From NCBI GenBank assembly GCA_030015575.1, contig JASDDO010000026.1, positions 68,473,433-68,537,432 on the forward strand: a stretch of 64,000 nt of DNA, written 5' to 3'. The stretch is from Agapanthus africanus. Taxonomy: Eukaryota > Streptophyta > Magnoliopsida > Asparagales > Amaryllidaceae. This document shows positions 21,311 through 34,400 of the stretch, piece by piece; the stretch's first letter is position 1, and each line of letters begins with the position of its first letter. Both the position numbers and the translations under genes were made by a program. The notes below the pieces were generated by a model. The model was not told where the DNA came from and made no database searches. It saw nothing but the letters and a program-made list of their open reading frames with translations.

Positions 21311-23012
21311 TAGCTACCCTTTTTTTTGAAAAATTTGATTCTACAACATCTTTTAGGTTTCTTTTCTTTCATTAATCACATTAATGAAATCTCATCATTT
21401 AAGTCACTTAAACATCACAGATAAATACGTCGTACACTTATGCCATCCGCATTCGCCTCGATGTCCCCTCGTGCACCGTTAGGTTAGGTAACTAACGGCA
21501 GAGCAGGGCAGGGCTAGCGCGGGTATAAAACATAAGTAACGCCAATATAATATATCATATATACTATATACAGTATTTATCACATCACATCACATGATTA
21601 CATCACAGATATCACAGCAGAAGAAACATTGGATATACTAGGATGTCCGTGTTTTATTGTGAGCCTCTATAAAACACGGATTCCACGGTCGCGATGAATA
21701 GCCAAACCCACACCCCTAGACCCCTACGAGAGCGGCAATCAACCCTACCAATTCTAGAGTTAGGAGACCCGGACTCGACTTCTCGAGTTGGTCTCCCACT
21801 GGACTCCAGAATCCGGTTACTTGTGCTCTCCTCCTTGGGTCTATCCTAGTGCGGAAAAGTAAATAATATACAAATGGTGACATCAACCTCATCCCGGAAG
21901 TGCCCCAATAAAAGAATATTACATACATTTAATTTTACATGAATGAAAATAAAAACTCTCATCTCACATAAAAAAAACCCGGCTATTCAAAACGCGACGA
22001 TCCAATATAACATATCCAACAACACATAACATCACATGTCATCAACGTAAGTAAATATGCGCATCCCAATTGTCGTTGACATATAGCAACGAAATCGGCG
22101 ATATCACATATTACACTTACGGTCACAGAAAAGAAAGTGTAAAACTACAACATTTGGAATCCACAATCTCTTTAGACATCGTAAATCCGAAATATCACAT
22201 ACTTCGCATTTCATGCCTAACTTTGTGAATTCCACATATTGTATCACATTCCAGATAAATAGACAGTATTAAACTTTCCGATCGAATAATCAAATACCCA
22301 AGATTTCCATAAATAGCTCAACACTTGAGCGGGGTTCAAAAATTCTAGAATCCGTCACAGTAGCAACGGTCCAGCCGTAGAAGGGTCAAGCCAACGCCTC
22401 ACATGTGGCACGCCGTACTGCCCCAAACCCTAAGGTTCAAAAGGCAGTTCAAGACGGTCACATAATCGAGTTAAGGTTTGTTGTCTTCTAGAGGGTCCAT
22501 CGCGTCACATGCACGTTTTTCCGAAAGATTTAAACCCGAGAAAAATTCAACACTTGAATGTTTTTCATGCCGGGAAAAATCGAGTTAATGATATCCGTTC
22601 GAACATTTTAATACTTTCTAAATTATCCGGAATAACATAATAAAATTAAATTCTCCGATCGAATCAACGAATACAAAGGATCCCCAGAATACTCAACACT
22701 TGAGTCAGTTTAAAAATACCCATAAAATAGCACTATCAGATAAAAGTATTACTGTGCAAACCCCAAAGACAATGCTCACTGTACGGGATCCGCGGTACAA
22801 GGAGGGTATTGCCGCTGTTCCGCGGCCATCCGTACGATCTTCTTTGTCGTTTTTCACAGTAATTTCTAAAATTCCCTGCTGAATTTTTTAGGTATTTTTA
22901 ATACTGAAAAATCACAGATTTTGAAAAAAGTCCAGAGAGGGGGTCGTTTTGACGTTTTCGGGTTCGATCGGGGTTTTAACTTCGTTAACACATCGCCTAA
23001 TGTTCTAGCTAG

Positions 23013-23024
23013 ACTCTGATACCA
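23013..23024 (-). other. Copia primer binding site
   Basis: TGGTATCAGAGT on the minus strand, one base after the LTR end. It matches the 3' end of plant initiator-Met tRNA except for the last base. Confidence 0.85.
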
Positions 23025-23025
23025 C

Positions 23026-25255
23026 TGTAGGGTTACTAGGCACACTAACAAGGCTCTGCAAGGTATCGACCATGCCAAAATTAAATTTTTATGTGCCGAA
23101 CAACCCTAAGCAAGATCGTATACTAGAGTTTAGGCGAAACTAATAGTAAGTAAACAACTTTACTTCTAAGGGAACACGAAATACAACCTTTGTAGATCGG
23201 TCCTTCACTTCATTTGCTCCTTGTTGAAGTCCCTTCGCTGCGATCAAGGTTCTCCCGGGCTCTTGCATGGCTTCACGAGGCGAAAGATGCGACCTTGCTT
23301 GAAGTCTCCGAGGCCGAAGATGATCTACGTCGAGGGGATGCCAACTCAAGCTTCTACTTCACTAACTTGAGAATTAGTGAAGCAAACACCCTAAACTAAA
23401 GTGCTAGTCTAGTAAAGAATGGAGAAATAGGAAGTGGGTTCTTTTTAGAATTTTATTTCTCACAAGCTTTCTCACTTTTAATCAAATCCTAGCAAGCTTT
23501 TTTCTTTTAACAAAATGAAGAAGAAGAAGAACTAAAGAAAGAGAAGAGGATAATGATCAAGTGAGAAGGCTAACCATGGTGAGTGAGTATTATATACTAA
23601 CTCTTGTAGAGCCATAACCATAGCTAATCTAAATGGTTAGGTTAATAAAAAATCTAAGGTTAAGACAAAGGTAGTGGACTTTGTCAAAGCAAAGCAAGCT
23701 TCTACAAGCTTCATGCTCTTTCCAAAATTCCACCAATTTTGTAATTACCTTAAATAATTATAACCCACCATAAAAATAGAATGGTGTATGTCTTGTACAC
23801 CCATGTCATGTGTATCATCAACCATGATACTATAGAAAACACTTTTAATATATATATCACACACACACATATATATATATTCAAGTGTGCATGTGAGAAA
23901 ATACCTAAAGCGAACAAGTGTTAGTTAATGTAAACTAGAATATCAAATATACAATTATACAATAAATTATTAAATCAACACTTGACCTAATAATCCGGTC
24001 ATATCACATATAACCGACTGACATCCAATGTATCGACTTATCGAATCAACACTTGATTCGATAACCCGACTATATCATATATAACCGATCGATACAATAA
24101 GTCACGAGAATATAATACGGTATCACATACTCGCATTATTCTCGGTCCCGCACATATCACATATGCGCTCCTATATTCTTTTTGCCTGAGCCAGTAAAAC
24201 CTCTATGTAGGACTCTGAAGACTCGTCAATACGCCGGCAATAGGTGATGATCACATCACGCACCCACAAGCCGTCAGCGGTACTAGCTGGACGTAACGGC
24301 TATCCGGGTATTGAACGATCAGAAGATCAGCAAGCAAGCCAGCTCCAACTCCTGTAAAAGCCTGCCGGTAACACTTCCCGTATAATCCGGTCTCCTCGTC
24401 TGATATGTCGCATATCAAGTCTAGGGGTGGTAAACGTCAGACCCCAATAACCGATAAATCGTGCCGATGTGAGGCTCATAACGGGTCGAGAAACTACTGG
24501 TAATACTTACCAGTAAATCTCTAAATCAGCCTTGGCCGGGAACTTCCCTGTTACGGCCAATCGGGCACAGCGCAACATCAACCCCCAATACCGGGAGAGA
24601 CGAAACCCCTCCTATCACTCATTGCCTCCATGTGACTTGGGACTGTACCCAAAAACCACCGTTTTGCACGCCCTTATGGACGTGGTAAGGTGGAAATCAA
24701 AGCACAGTGGGAATCACACAAGACTCTATGACGATCTCGGGTCTACAGACTAACCTGCACAAGTGTTACCAGAGAACTGCCATCCGACGTGAGGTATAAT
24801 ACCATCTGGGAGTTCTCGGCGAGTCCGTCTAGTATACCCAGTCTCCACTGACCACCCGTATACCATCTCTGATGTCAAACACCAATGGATATGGGATCAT
24901 CCATCGCCCATCTCATGGGTCGAGAAGCGTATACGCTAGTCTACACTGGTATATCGATGCCCCGTCTCGATACACCCACGACTAGGGACCTTGAAAGATG
25001 TACTTATGGACTACCATGTCCCCACTAGTATGATCTGCATCATAGTCCAGGCAGTCAAGTACACATCCTAAGGGCTTTACCAACATGTAACTATAAGACA
25101 GTATAAAGAGACAAGTATACATGTTAAGATAAAGAGCAACCAGATAGCATACTATCATATCGAGCAAGAAAGTCCTCTCTATATATGTCCAAGCATCCAA
25201 TATAATATACATCATCTGTACAATACTGGCCTCTAGGGCATACATACAACTAACA
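23026..25255 (-). repeat. Copia 5' LTR (2230 bp)
   Basis: Direct copy of 253-2496 (see there). Its minus-strand end adjoins the primer site, so it is the 5' LTR. Confidence 0.93.
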
Positions 25256-25645
25256 TGCACTAACTGGCCGGGGGCCAGACCGAAAAAATTCAGCGCGGCG
25301 ACGACCTCAGGAGAGAAAGGCAGGCGCATTCCGCCCCAAAAAATTTCCAAATACAGGGCGATTTCTCTGCCACGTGCTTGATCCGCCCTCTCTCCCTCCT
25401 TGTCCAGTCGGAGCGTGTAACGCGAGGGGATGTGGAAGCGAGTCCGAGTATTGGCGAGCTCGTCCTCATGCCTCACCCAACATGAGGGGTCGGGGCCGCA
25501 TCTGCCGCCTCCTCCCTGGAGGCTTCCCCCGCCGCACGATCCCGGGGAGAGGATCCGACCCTCGCTTCCCGGGGGACTCGGACACGACTAAAGGGTCCCT
25601 AAAACCTACTTCTACAACATCTACTGACTCTACAAAGGAAGACAT
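25256..25645 (-). pseudogene. Gypsy extra ORF ('putative gypsy type transposon' family), proximal part
   Basis: A plausible ATG is at 25645 (MSSFVESVDVVEVGF). The frame is lost near 25480 (in-frame TGA) and continues in another frame as DELANTRTRFHIPSRYTLRL and FWGGMRLPFSPEVVAALNFF, then GLAPGQLV up to the copia junction. The continuation is at 1-252. The LPF-P-VV--LN-F-LAPGQL pattern is typical of this plant family of gypsy-associated ORFs. It is antisense to the LTR at 26143-26808. Confidence 0.7.
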
Positions 25646-26142
25646 CTAAGCTTGAAAAAAGGAATTTTCGGGAGCTAAAAGCGGGAGAAAGAAGACGAGC
25701 GCCGAGCAACCAGGACTTAGAAAAGGGAAATATGAAGAGTAGGGGCCCAAGGATGGGCCACATCCCTGTTTATTGCTGCAAGCGACCTCATCCAACGACG
25801 CCCGACATCTCCCGCCGAAACGACTCCTCGCGTCCAGCGGCTCCGATCGCTCCACGTATCGATCCTGCGCTGGACCGCATCCCATCAGACGTCGCGGGCC
25901 TGCATACGTCGCGTCGGTCAATCGACGCTTGACGCGTGGACCGTTGCTTCAGTGGCAGAGTGCACAAACCGGCGTAACTTCTTTAAATGCTGAGATCTCG
26001 TCCTGATTCTCAAGCAGAAAAGACAACTGACGGCCCGAAGACCCGTCCGGACAAAGCCTTAGGAAGGAGCTCACCTCGGGAGGCCTGGCAATCCACTTCT
26101 GACCCGACCCGCTAGCTGGTCGGGACAAGAGTGGGGAGCTAA

Positions 26143-26808
26143 TGATGATGCTCGATATTGGCGATACGAGATCAGGACACGTGGCGGATGACATGTCCCA
26201 AGTCCCGGAAGAAAGGACCCACAGAGGTCGACCAGGCCACCCTTGTACCCGACCTGCAAGCACAAGCTGGCCCTCCTCGGGGCCCCTTGCAAATTTGCCT
26301 CCTCGGCCCTTCAGCTCGCCCCAGGACCAAGACTCCTCGACCCTCTTGCTCGGTTCCGAGCTCCCCAGCCGAGGCCGTCCTCCTGGCCCCTCCGACCGAC
26401 CAACTCCATCACTCGCGGGCGTAACCGCCGCTCCGCAAACCTTGCCACGCGCAGATTCTCCGCCAGCAACGTCCCACGTTCCACGCCATCACGATCCCCA
26501 TTAATGGGCGATCCGCTCTTCACGCGGACATGACGTCGGGAGCGTTACGGCCGGCGAGACTCTCGTGCCTACCGCTGCGTGCCGCCGCCGCTATATAAAC
26601 CCCCATCACAGAGGAGTCAAGTAAGCCATTTTTTTTATTCCACTTAGCCGTTACTCTGCTCGGATCTAGTACTAACTTGATCGTCGGAAGGTCCTCGGTG
26701 GTACCAAACCACCCCGGGACTTCAATCACCAATCTCACCAAAACCCATTGAGATCCACACGCAACAGAAGATCACCACCAAAATGCACCGGAAGATCAAT
26801 GGATGACA
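26143..26808 (+). repeat. 3' LTR of the gypsy element that hosts the copia insertion
   Basis: A purine tract (GACAAGAGTGGGGAGC) precedes TGATGATGC at 26143; the far end is GGATGACA at 26808. A TATA box lies at 26593-26599, followed by GC-poor and then polyA-like sequence. The segment is GC-rich, unlike the AT-rich flank to the right. The limits are inferred from the TG...CA rule; the partner LTR lies outside the window. Confidence 0.5.
26593..26599 (+). promoter_or_regulatory. TATA box in the gypsy LTR
   Basis: TATATAA within CCGCTATATAAACCCCC, after a GCCGCC-rich stretch. The arrangement is typical of a plant LTR promoter. Confidence 0.6.
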
Positions 26809-26829
26809 ATATCTGACGGAGACCCGAAA

Positions 26830-27530
26830 AGTACCTTCATCAGGTTCTCATTATGTAATGCATGTACATAGGAGCTTTATTTCTGCCATTTATTGCTTCT
26901 ATCAGTATTCTGGAATCAGATTCCACCAAAATGTTTTCTCAACTCCCATTAGAAAACACTGATGCAAACCATCCATGATAGCTCTTCCTTTGACCTTTTC
27001 CATAATAGATTTTAGATTCAAAGATTATTTCACCCTGAGAATTTCTGAGAGGACCCACGCCCCCCCCCCCCCGCCCCCCCCCCCCCCCCCAATCAAGCCA
27101 GTGTCACTAGATCCATCTGCATTCATTTTATAGTAATCTTCAGGAGGTCTATTCCAACTAGTAATAATCACTTTTTGAGGTTGCCTTTCAGAGGTAGTAT
27201 TGCCAGAAATTCCAAGATTAATAAGGATATCATTATTGGCACGAGAGGAGACATGAACCTTCTTAGCTTCACAAATGTTCTTAGATCATAAACAACTTGA
27301 TTCCAGGCTGAAATCATAGCAGTTTTCTCATCTTGAAACCTCATTTTGCGCCTAATCTTCCAAATCCCAACAAATTGTGTGTGGCAAACATTTAGCAATA
27401 TCTGAATCCTGGAAATTCTGGTGCCAGTAGGCAAAAGCTTCAGATATGTCACTAAGATGAGCGGCTTTCATTTTACTATTAAAAACTTCATTATCCTTAT
27501 CCCATAAGTATTGTGCCAATTATCCATGAA
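26830..27530 (-). pseudogene. LINE-type RNase H region, decayed
   Basis: The minus strand gives pieces of the C-terminal part of a plant LINE-like RT protein: FVGIWKIRRKMRFQDEK (WxIWKxRN-type motif), WNRPPEDYYKMNADGSS (start of an RNase H, with D in NADGS), GPLRNSQGEIIFESK and ILVESDSRILIEAI (VESD motif). Stops and a poly-C run (27060-27090) interrupt it. It ends at the gypsy LTR, so the gypsy element probably inserted into it. Confidence 0.7.
27060..27090. repeat. Poly-C tract of about 30 bp
   Basis: C runs interrupted once by G (GC at 27072-27074), lying inside the LINE RNase H remnant. It could have grown by slippage, or its length could be a sequencing artefact. Confidence 0.8.
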
Positions 27531-28459
27531 GGGATAGATGTTCTTTAGTTTCCTGTCGGGGGCTGTGCAGCATGCACATATGCTGGGCAAGTGAAAACTC
27601 ATGCTTTATAATTGAGTTAGAAGGGGATAAGAAGCGGCATATATCGTCGGACATTTCATACCATAACCTCTGTGGGAAGTCCTCATGGTCATGGATCTCA
27701 ACCATGCCTACTGCAGAGAGACGGTTCTTTCATCGATCGCTTCTCTGCATCCTCAAACACACTTGCGAGCACGGAGAAGATGCTCTCCATTTCATCCATA
27801 TTTTCAGATCCATTTTCTCCCTTGTTTCATCCATATTTTTCGGTTCTATTTTCTCCCTTTTGTTTGACAATAGTAAATGCTGATGTATCTTTCCCTAAAG
27901 TAGGCAGATGATAGCGATTCTCATATCATAAACAATTAAAACAAGGACTCTTTGTTACTCTGAAATCAATATTAAACATAGAAAAACTTGAAGTTATACT
28001 TTTAAAAAAATTAAATTAGCCTTGTATGGGCATATAGCCATATATCAGACCATCAAGTCTTAATACTTAATTTGGATAAAATAAACAGCACAAAACAGTT
28101 ATCCACAAATCATCAAATATTGTAGGCAAATGAGAAGATATGTCATCAAATAACACTTTTCTTTCCATCCGCTTACATTCAACACTTACATTCAACACGC
28201 CACTCCATTGGAAGGATAAACAGACTAGCTTTATTTCATATTAATATTTCTGTCTATCTTTAGCTAGAGAAACGAATAGAATTCGATATATAAACGAAAC
28301 AATTTTCTATTCATCACTTCAAGCTACTGTAATAATATCCTCAACCAAAAAAACCACAAAAATTAAATGACATAGTTGCGCCTGTACAAGACTAAATGTG
28401 CACACAAAACTTACATTAATCACAATAAATTTAAGAGAAAAAGAAAAAAATCAACGATA
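27531..28459. other. AT-rich intergenic stretch
   Basis: Possible further LINE remnants up to about 27710 on the minus strand (weak). The rest is AT-rich 3' flank of the ArfGAP gene. No gene seen. Confidence 0.5.
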
Positions 28460-31400
28460 TTATTGGTCTAGAGGAATCCATTCCAATTCTAATTCCAACT
28501 CTCCGCTCTCAACATTCTGTAGCTTCAAATGCACCTCTTGTTTAAGTTTTCCGCCGACCACATTAATTATGCTGTCTTCTGCGAGCGCGTTTTCACTCGA
28601 TTTTGACCAGCGCCCAAACTGCATATCTGGGAGCAGATCTAAGTCTCCGAGTTCGGTGGCGGCTGTGACGAATAATTGGAGGTTGACCTCAGCTTCACCC
28701 ATTATGTCGTCGGCAGAGAATAAATCGTGATCAAACACTTGCTGATAAGAGAAGAGAGAACAAGAATGAGAGGTTATTATAATGATTAAATTGAAAACAA
28801 TAATCAAGCATTAGATTGTACGGGCTATTGCTCAGGTTTATTCCATGATAAAGGACCGTGAGCCCTATAGGAAAACTGCCTTGGTTTTGTCTATATGGCA
28901 GGATATAGGCCCTTTTTCCCCCTTCGAAAGACGCCTTTTCCGCCCTACTTTAAGTTGATATTTTCATCTGCCATTTTTTTTCTGCAACCATATCCAGTTT
29001 TATTGCATATTTTATAGTTTTATCGAGGGTTCTATTGAGAATATAAAAATTCCGCGAAATGGAGGAAATAATTAACACTTCATTAGGAGGAAAGTCCATC
29101 TTATGAAATTCGAAGATGTTATTTTGCTAAATGTGTAAAATTCAGGGAGATTTCCGGCCGTGTAGCTAAAACATCAAGATATTTACATATGATTCTTTTG
29201 GAGTTAAAAAGGTGGCCCATGGGGACCCGGTAACTCCTCTAGGCTCTAGATAAATAGGATTAGTCCCCTCTCCCATTGCATATCTTGAACCTGCGATCTT
29301 TGTCACAATTCTGATGCCCTACAAACTTTTCTACCCCTGGGTATTTAGGAGACGATTCTAATATAAATCAATGCATCAAAAGTTGGCCTTGAGTAAAGAA
29401 GTGTACTATTTAACTTCAACTATCATCATCAACAACCAATCTTTGTTATTTAAAAACACTTGACTACAGGCTTGGTACGGTAAGTACCAGTCCAATATGG
29501 AAAAAGAGAATATGCCTAGAATATAAAACCTAACAAATTGACCAAAACTCACAACCGCTTGCCAACATGACACTAAGCCTTCATGAGTTGGTGCACGAAA
29601 TTCTCTGCCCAAGTATAACTCAAGAAGACCAAGACAGATGGAGCATTAAATATAAAGCAAGAACATCTAGATGTTTATGCACATCATCAATATTTCAAAC
29701 TAAATCAACTTAAGAATAGCAAAAGGGATAAAGTCTCCACAGGTATGTAAAATTTGAACCTCTTAAAATTGTCTCAAGTAAAAGCCCACAAATGGAAACC
29801 GGAACAAAATATAAAAGGCTAAATTGCAGAAAATACCCCTAACATATAGATAGATTGTGGGAAATACCCCTGACTTTAAAAAGCAGCACTTTGACCCCTT
29901 AAAATTAACACCGTTAAGTTTCAGTTAAAATATTTTTTAATTCCCAAAATACCCTTACCCGTAATAAAATAAATCCAACTTGAATAAAAATTCTCTTTCT
30001 TGAAAATTAGATCGGTCCTAAAAAAACCTGGGTTACTTCCTCGCCGCGACTTCCGCCCAAGTCTCTAAGGCCACCAGGAAGGCCGAGAAAGAGGAGGGTT
30101 CGGTCAGAGGATCGAGGGAGAGTGAAGCGAGTTGTGCCTTGTAGCAGATGCCATCAAACTGGGTATTTCAGGACTGCTTGCGCTACACCTATATGAAGTT
30201 TAGATTTGTGGCTTGAATTCTGTTCAATGATTCGAGAGTTGATGAGTTATTTAAATTTGTAGTTTTAGGTCTTTGTATTTGTGTTAATATTCCGATTTGT
30301 CTAAATGAAAGAGGGCATGTACATTATACATCAGACACACACACACACACCCCCCAAAAAAAAAAGATTGGACTGAACTCCTGACAAGGCGGAGGAGGCA
30401 ACCACAAGGTGGGGGCGCCGGTCAGAGCTCGCAGCGGCGAAGATGAGGGGGCACGGTGAAGAGCTTGAAAAGCTCAAGGCGGAGGATGAGGTGACGGTGT
30501 GGTGGGGTCACCGATGAAGAGCTCGCAGTGGCGAAAAGTCATAGCGTGGAAGGAAGCCAGGTTTTTTCGGACCAAGGATCTAATTTTCAAGAAAGAGAAA
30601 TTTTATGCAAGCTGGATTTATTTTAGTAGGGCTAAGGGTATTTTGGGAATTACAAAAAGTATTTTAACTGAAACTTAATGGTGTTAACTCTAGGGGGCAA
30701 AATGCTGCCTTTTAAAAATCAGGGGTATTTCCTCAGGTAGCTACTTATCTGTTAGGGGTATTTCCTGTAATTTAGCCAGGATAAAATCATAAAAGTTTAT
30801 GTCTAGGAAAAATAATATATAGTTAAAAAAGGAATGATAAATAAAATCATTAGTGTATACTCTGCAAAGAACCCTGCAATGGTATATATCATTTATGTAG
30901 ATATACAAAACAATCAATCAAATTCTATATAACCATAGCATGGCCAGTAGCGAACATCCAACCATGTAAAATCGCTCTCTACTAAATGTTGGCACCATGT
31001 CCGACGAGCTTTTGAGCAAAGGAAGCAATGAAGACGTCATAGATAATGTTTTCAATCAATGCTGGTATATATCATTTAGAGTGCACTAACATGATAATAG
31101 ATATTTAAAGTATAAACAGAATGTAGGAACAAATCAATAATCTTTTGCTAATTTGGCTTTCAAAGTTGGATGAATTCCTTGTCTAATAGATTAGTTGAGA
31201 TATTTGTAATGCACAAATGATCAAGGTATTACTTTTAATGAATTCTTTGAAGTCGAATTTGCTTTCTTATAAAGGCTGTAAGCCTTAGTCTGCATAATGG
31301 ATTTTGAAATCAAATGGAAAATTTTCTTCGCGTTCTAATTTCAAGAAATTTTAGCCTCTGTAATTTACTCATACTTTTGGTTATATTTATTACTCAGTTT

Positions 31401-34400
31401 CCAGCGCAATCCTCTCTTTCCCTGACTCCACCACCCCCATCACCACCGAGCCCGCCACACGTGTTGTAAAGTAAGAGAATCATGCATGAAGGTTTGAAAC
31501 CAGAAAGTCAAAATTGATGAAACCCAAAGTAAAAACACCCAATTTCAGAGCATAGGTATTAAATTGAGTTAAGGATGTAAGATATGCATAATGCAATTAA
31601 CTCTTACAAAAAACATATGTAGAATGCAAATATTATAAGAAGACAAAACAAATCAAGGAAGAAAAGGTCGGCCATGTATACTAACCAGTTTGAGAGCTCC
31701 ATAACGGCGAGGAACTGACAGCTTAAGCTCCTGATTCCAAATCGGATTCAAATTGCTCTTGATTACACTTGTTTTGACTTTCTGCACAAGAAAAACAAGG
31801 ATTAATTTTAACGCTGACAGTTCAACGCCCTTTTGAATAATAAAAGACGTATGCCCTAGAAAATAACTGACCTGCTGACCAAGAATCAAAACGACGTAAG
31901 GATCACTTGATCGAAAATCTCTGATAGCTAAATCTATGCCTCTTATTACTTTGACCTTCAATGTTCCAAGGAATTCCCCTGTGGTCTCCTATAATCATGG
32001 TTAAGTAATTGCATGTTAATTCCCTGTATCTAAGCTAATTTAAATTTTAAATCCAGCTTCTTAGCAAAAACCAAACCAGAACAAGCTAGCTATAATTTTG
32101 AATTGAGCCCCATTAAAGTGATAGCCCAGAGTAATAGAAAATTCAACATGACTGGTGATAGGATGCTATTAAGCAACAAACAATTAAGAGATTTCTGATA
32201 ATCAAACGATTTCCTAACTTTCTAAAACTTGAGAAAAGTAAAGACTTACTGTTATCTTAAAACTCTCTGAACTATAAATCTTAGAATCCATGCTCTTTCC
32301 AGAGTCGCAAGATTTGAAAGAGCTCTTCGATGAGACCATGCGCAAACTTGGTTTCAAAAATTCTTGCAACTCATACTTTGACCTATGGTGAACAATGAAA
32401 AAAGTTTTGAATGAGAAGTGAACTCATTATAACAGTTACATGCGCATGACATTTTTATATGTAATCCACCTGATGAAGTTGGTTCGGTCCTCGATGCTTG
32501 AGTCTGGTCTAGGCTTTAAAATTCCTTTAGGAAGATAAGCCTCGTAAATTTTATTGGCAGACGAGTTTCCCCCAACCTCGATCATGGAGTCTATTTCCTC
32601 ATCAGACCATTCATCCAATGTCACAGACATAACCTGAGTAAGCAAAGTCAACTTAGAAATATAAACAATATTTGAGGAAATCGCATAAAGTGTTACTAAA
32701 AGCATTTAAATAGAAACATTGTAGTTAGTTAAGTAATTGAGCTAAGGAGAACTCAATCAAACTTGAAGCTTACAACAAGCCTTTTATCCCAAACTTTTGG
32801 GATCGGCTACATGGCTAAAACTTTATACAACTATTTCTGTTCAACTTTAGGTCAGTTCAAGTTGTGCGAGAGCCCTAGAAAACCAATTAAACTTAAGAAC
32901 TTCATGAAGATTTAGGTCCCCGAAATGAATTGAGTGATAAACCATAGCAGATTGTATAGTAGTGAGTTCTTCCTTTTAGAAGTTGTAAGTTGTAACAGAC
33001 AAATTGCACCAAGGTATTACATCTATTTCTGTCCAACTTTAGGTCAGTTCATTTTCTGCGCAGGCCCTAGCGAACCAAATAAGCTTTAAAACTTCATCAA
33101 GATTTAGGGCCCCCAAATTGATTTAGTGATAAATCAAAGCAAGATTGTATAACAGCGAGTTCTACCTTTAGAAGTTGTAACAGACATATTGCACCAAATT
33201 AAGTATATAGAGAAAGAAGCGAACGAGTCTTGCATACAAAAGAATTTGTGGGAGTATATTATAATATGTTAAGCCAATGAAAAAAAGACCCATAAAAAAT
33301 GGAAAAGAAGAAGACAATTGGCCATTGTTGTTACCTTTGAGATGTGTGTACCAAGACTCCTGTGAACACCACAGCATTTTAGGCATATGAACACCCCGAT
33401 ATTAGCTGACCTGTTAAGATTTGCATAAAATTATTTGATGTAAACTTGATGATCCATGATTATATTGTTGGAATTCAATATATAAAATTACTCGCTGGAC
33501 TAAGACATCATTGCATGCGCATGTACTACCAAACAGTCTAATGACAATAAGAACTGTAAAAGGAGAATGAAACTCTAGTCGATGAGTTACAGAAAAGACC
33601 AGCAATCCTTCAAAGATAACTAATAATGATTGACCTGATAAAAAAAATTAATTATTGATCTCGAATTAATCTAAAAGTATATTTATTAAGAAATTCCAGA
33701 TAGATATTTAAATAAATAAATCTAGAATTGTACAATAAGTATTTTCATTTCCCACATCCCTCTGTATTTTGTTGATTTGTACACATGAGAGTACCAAGGG
33801 AAAAAAAGCTTTACAAGTTTTTATTACTATTATCATTGGATGAAGAAATGCTGATTTAAGAGAAGTCCAAATGGTAGTGTCTTCGCACAATTCTTTCTTT
33901 ATCTATTATTTTTCTACACATGAGTGTATTAGCGCGAGCCAGGTTCTATTTATCTTAGCATTAAAACTTACAGCTCATCAGAAGATGTCAGCTGTCAACT
34001 GTGTAGATAAAAGAGATACGCAGCTGAAGTGATCAAATGATGTTTTGAATGAATCAAAAAATCTTTCAAAACATCATTTGGAAGATACAAAGTAGATAGA
34101 TAAAAGAAATATGAAGCTGAAGTGATTCAGTCATGTGTATGAAATAGAAATTAAGATCCATTTAGGAAGATACATAGTAGAGATTGTTTAGGCCCATGGA
34201 ATTAGGATAACTGGAGTTTATTTTTTAAGTGGGAGTAGAGGGGATGCAAGATATGGTGTGTAAGCCCCAAACTCCATTTATAAAAAAGCTAAGGTAATGT
34301 TCTAAGAGATGTGTTTGGGGAAAAACTTAGATCAGATTGAAGTTGAGATACCTGCAGTTGTATCAAATTGGAGTTGAGATACCTGTAATTATCTCAACTC

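Larger units (their letters stand above)
20248..23012 (-). other. Copia 5' leader without a recognisable gag
   Basis: This 2.76-kb stretch lies between the primer site and the pol ATG, where a gag of about 250-400 codons is expected. I find no ORF with gag or zinc-knuckle character on the minus strand. It holds stem-loops with a shared loop (20713-20938), a tandem duplication with inverted ends (21066-21310), four CAC-centred dyads (near 20678, 22319, 22546, 22687) and a good 3' splice-site consensus at 20284. Confidence 0.65.
253..25255 (-). mobile_element. Ty1/copia LTR retrotransposon, interrupted by a Tat gypsy element
   Basis: Two direct LTRs (253-2496 and 23026-25255) start and end TG...CA. 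Transcription would run right to left. Next to the right LTR is a 12-nt primer binding site matching the initiator-Met tRNA 3' end (TGGTATCAGAGT, one base from the usual form). Next to the left LTR is a purine tract. Flanks are GGCAC (248-252) and TGCAC (25256-25260), a 5-bp duplication with one mismatch. Removing 2730-17217 and one duplication copy restores the RNase H frame (NNGAVA / LAKELRSH). Order in the element: 5' LTR, PBS, 2.7-kb leader, protease, integrase, RT, RNase H, PPT, 3' LTR. No gag is recognisable. Stops and a frameshift make it defective. Confidence 0.93.

Noticed and set aside
25646..25921. 91-codon minus-strand ORF upstream of the gypsy extra ORF
   Set aside because: No recognisable motif; it lies in the probable 5' leader of that ORF and is not in frame with it.
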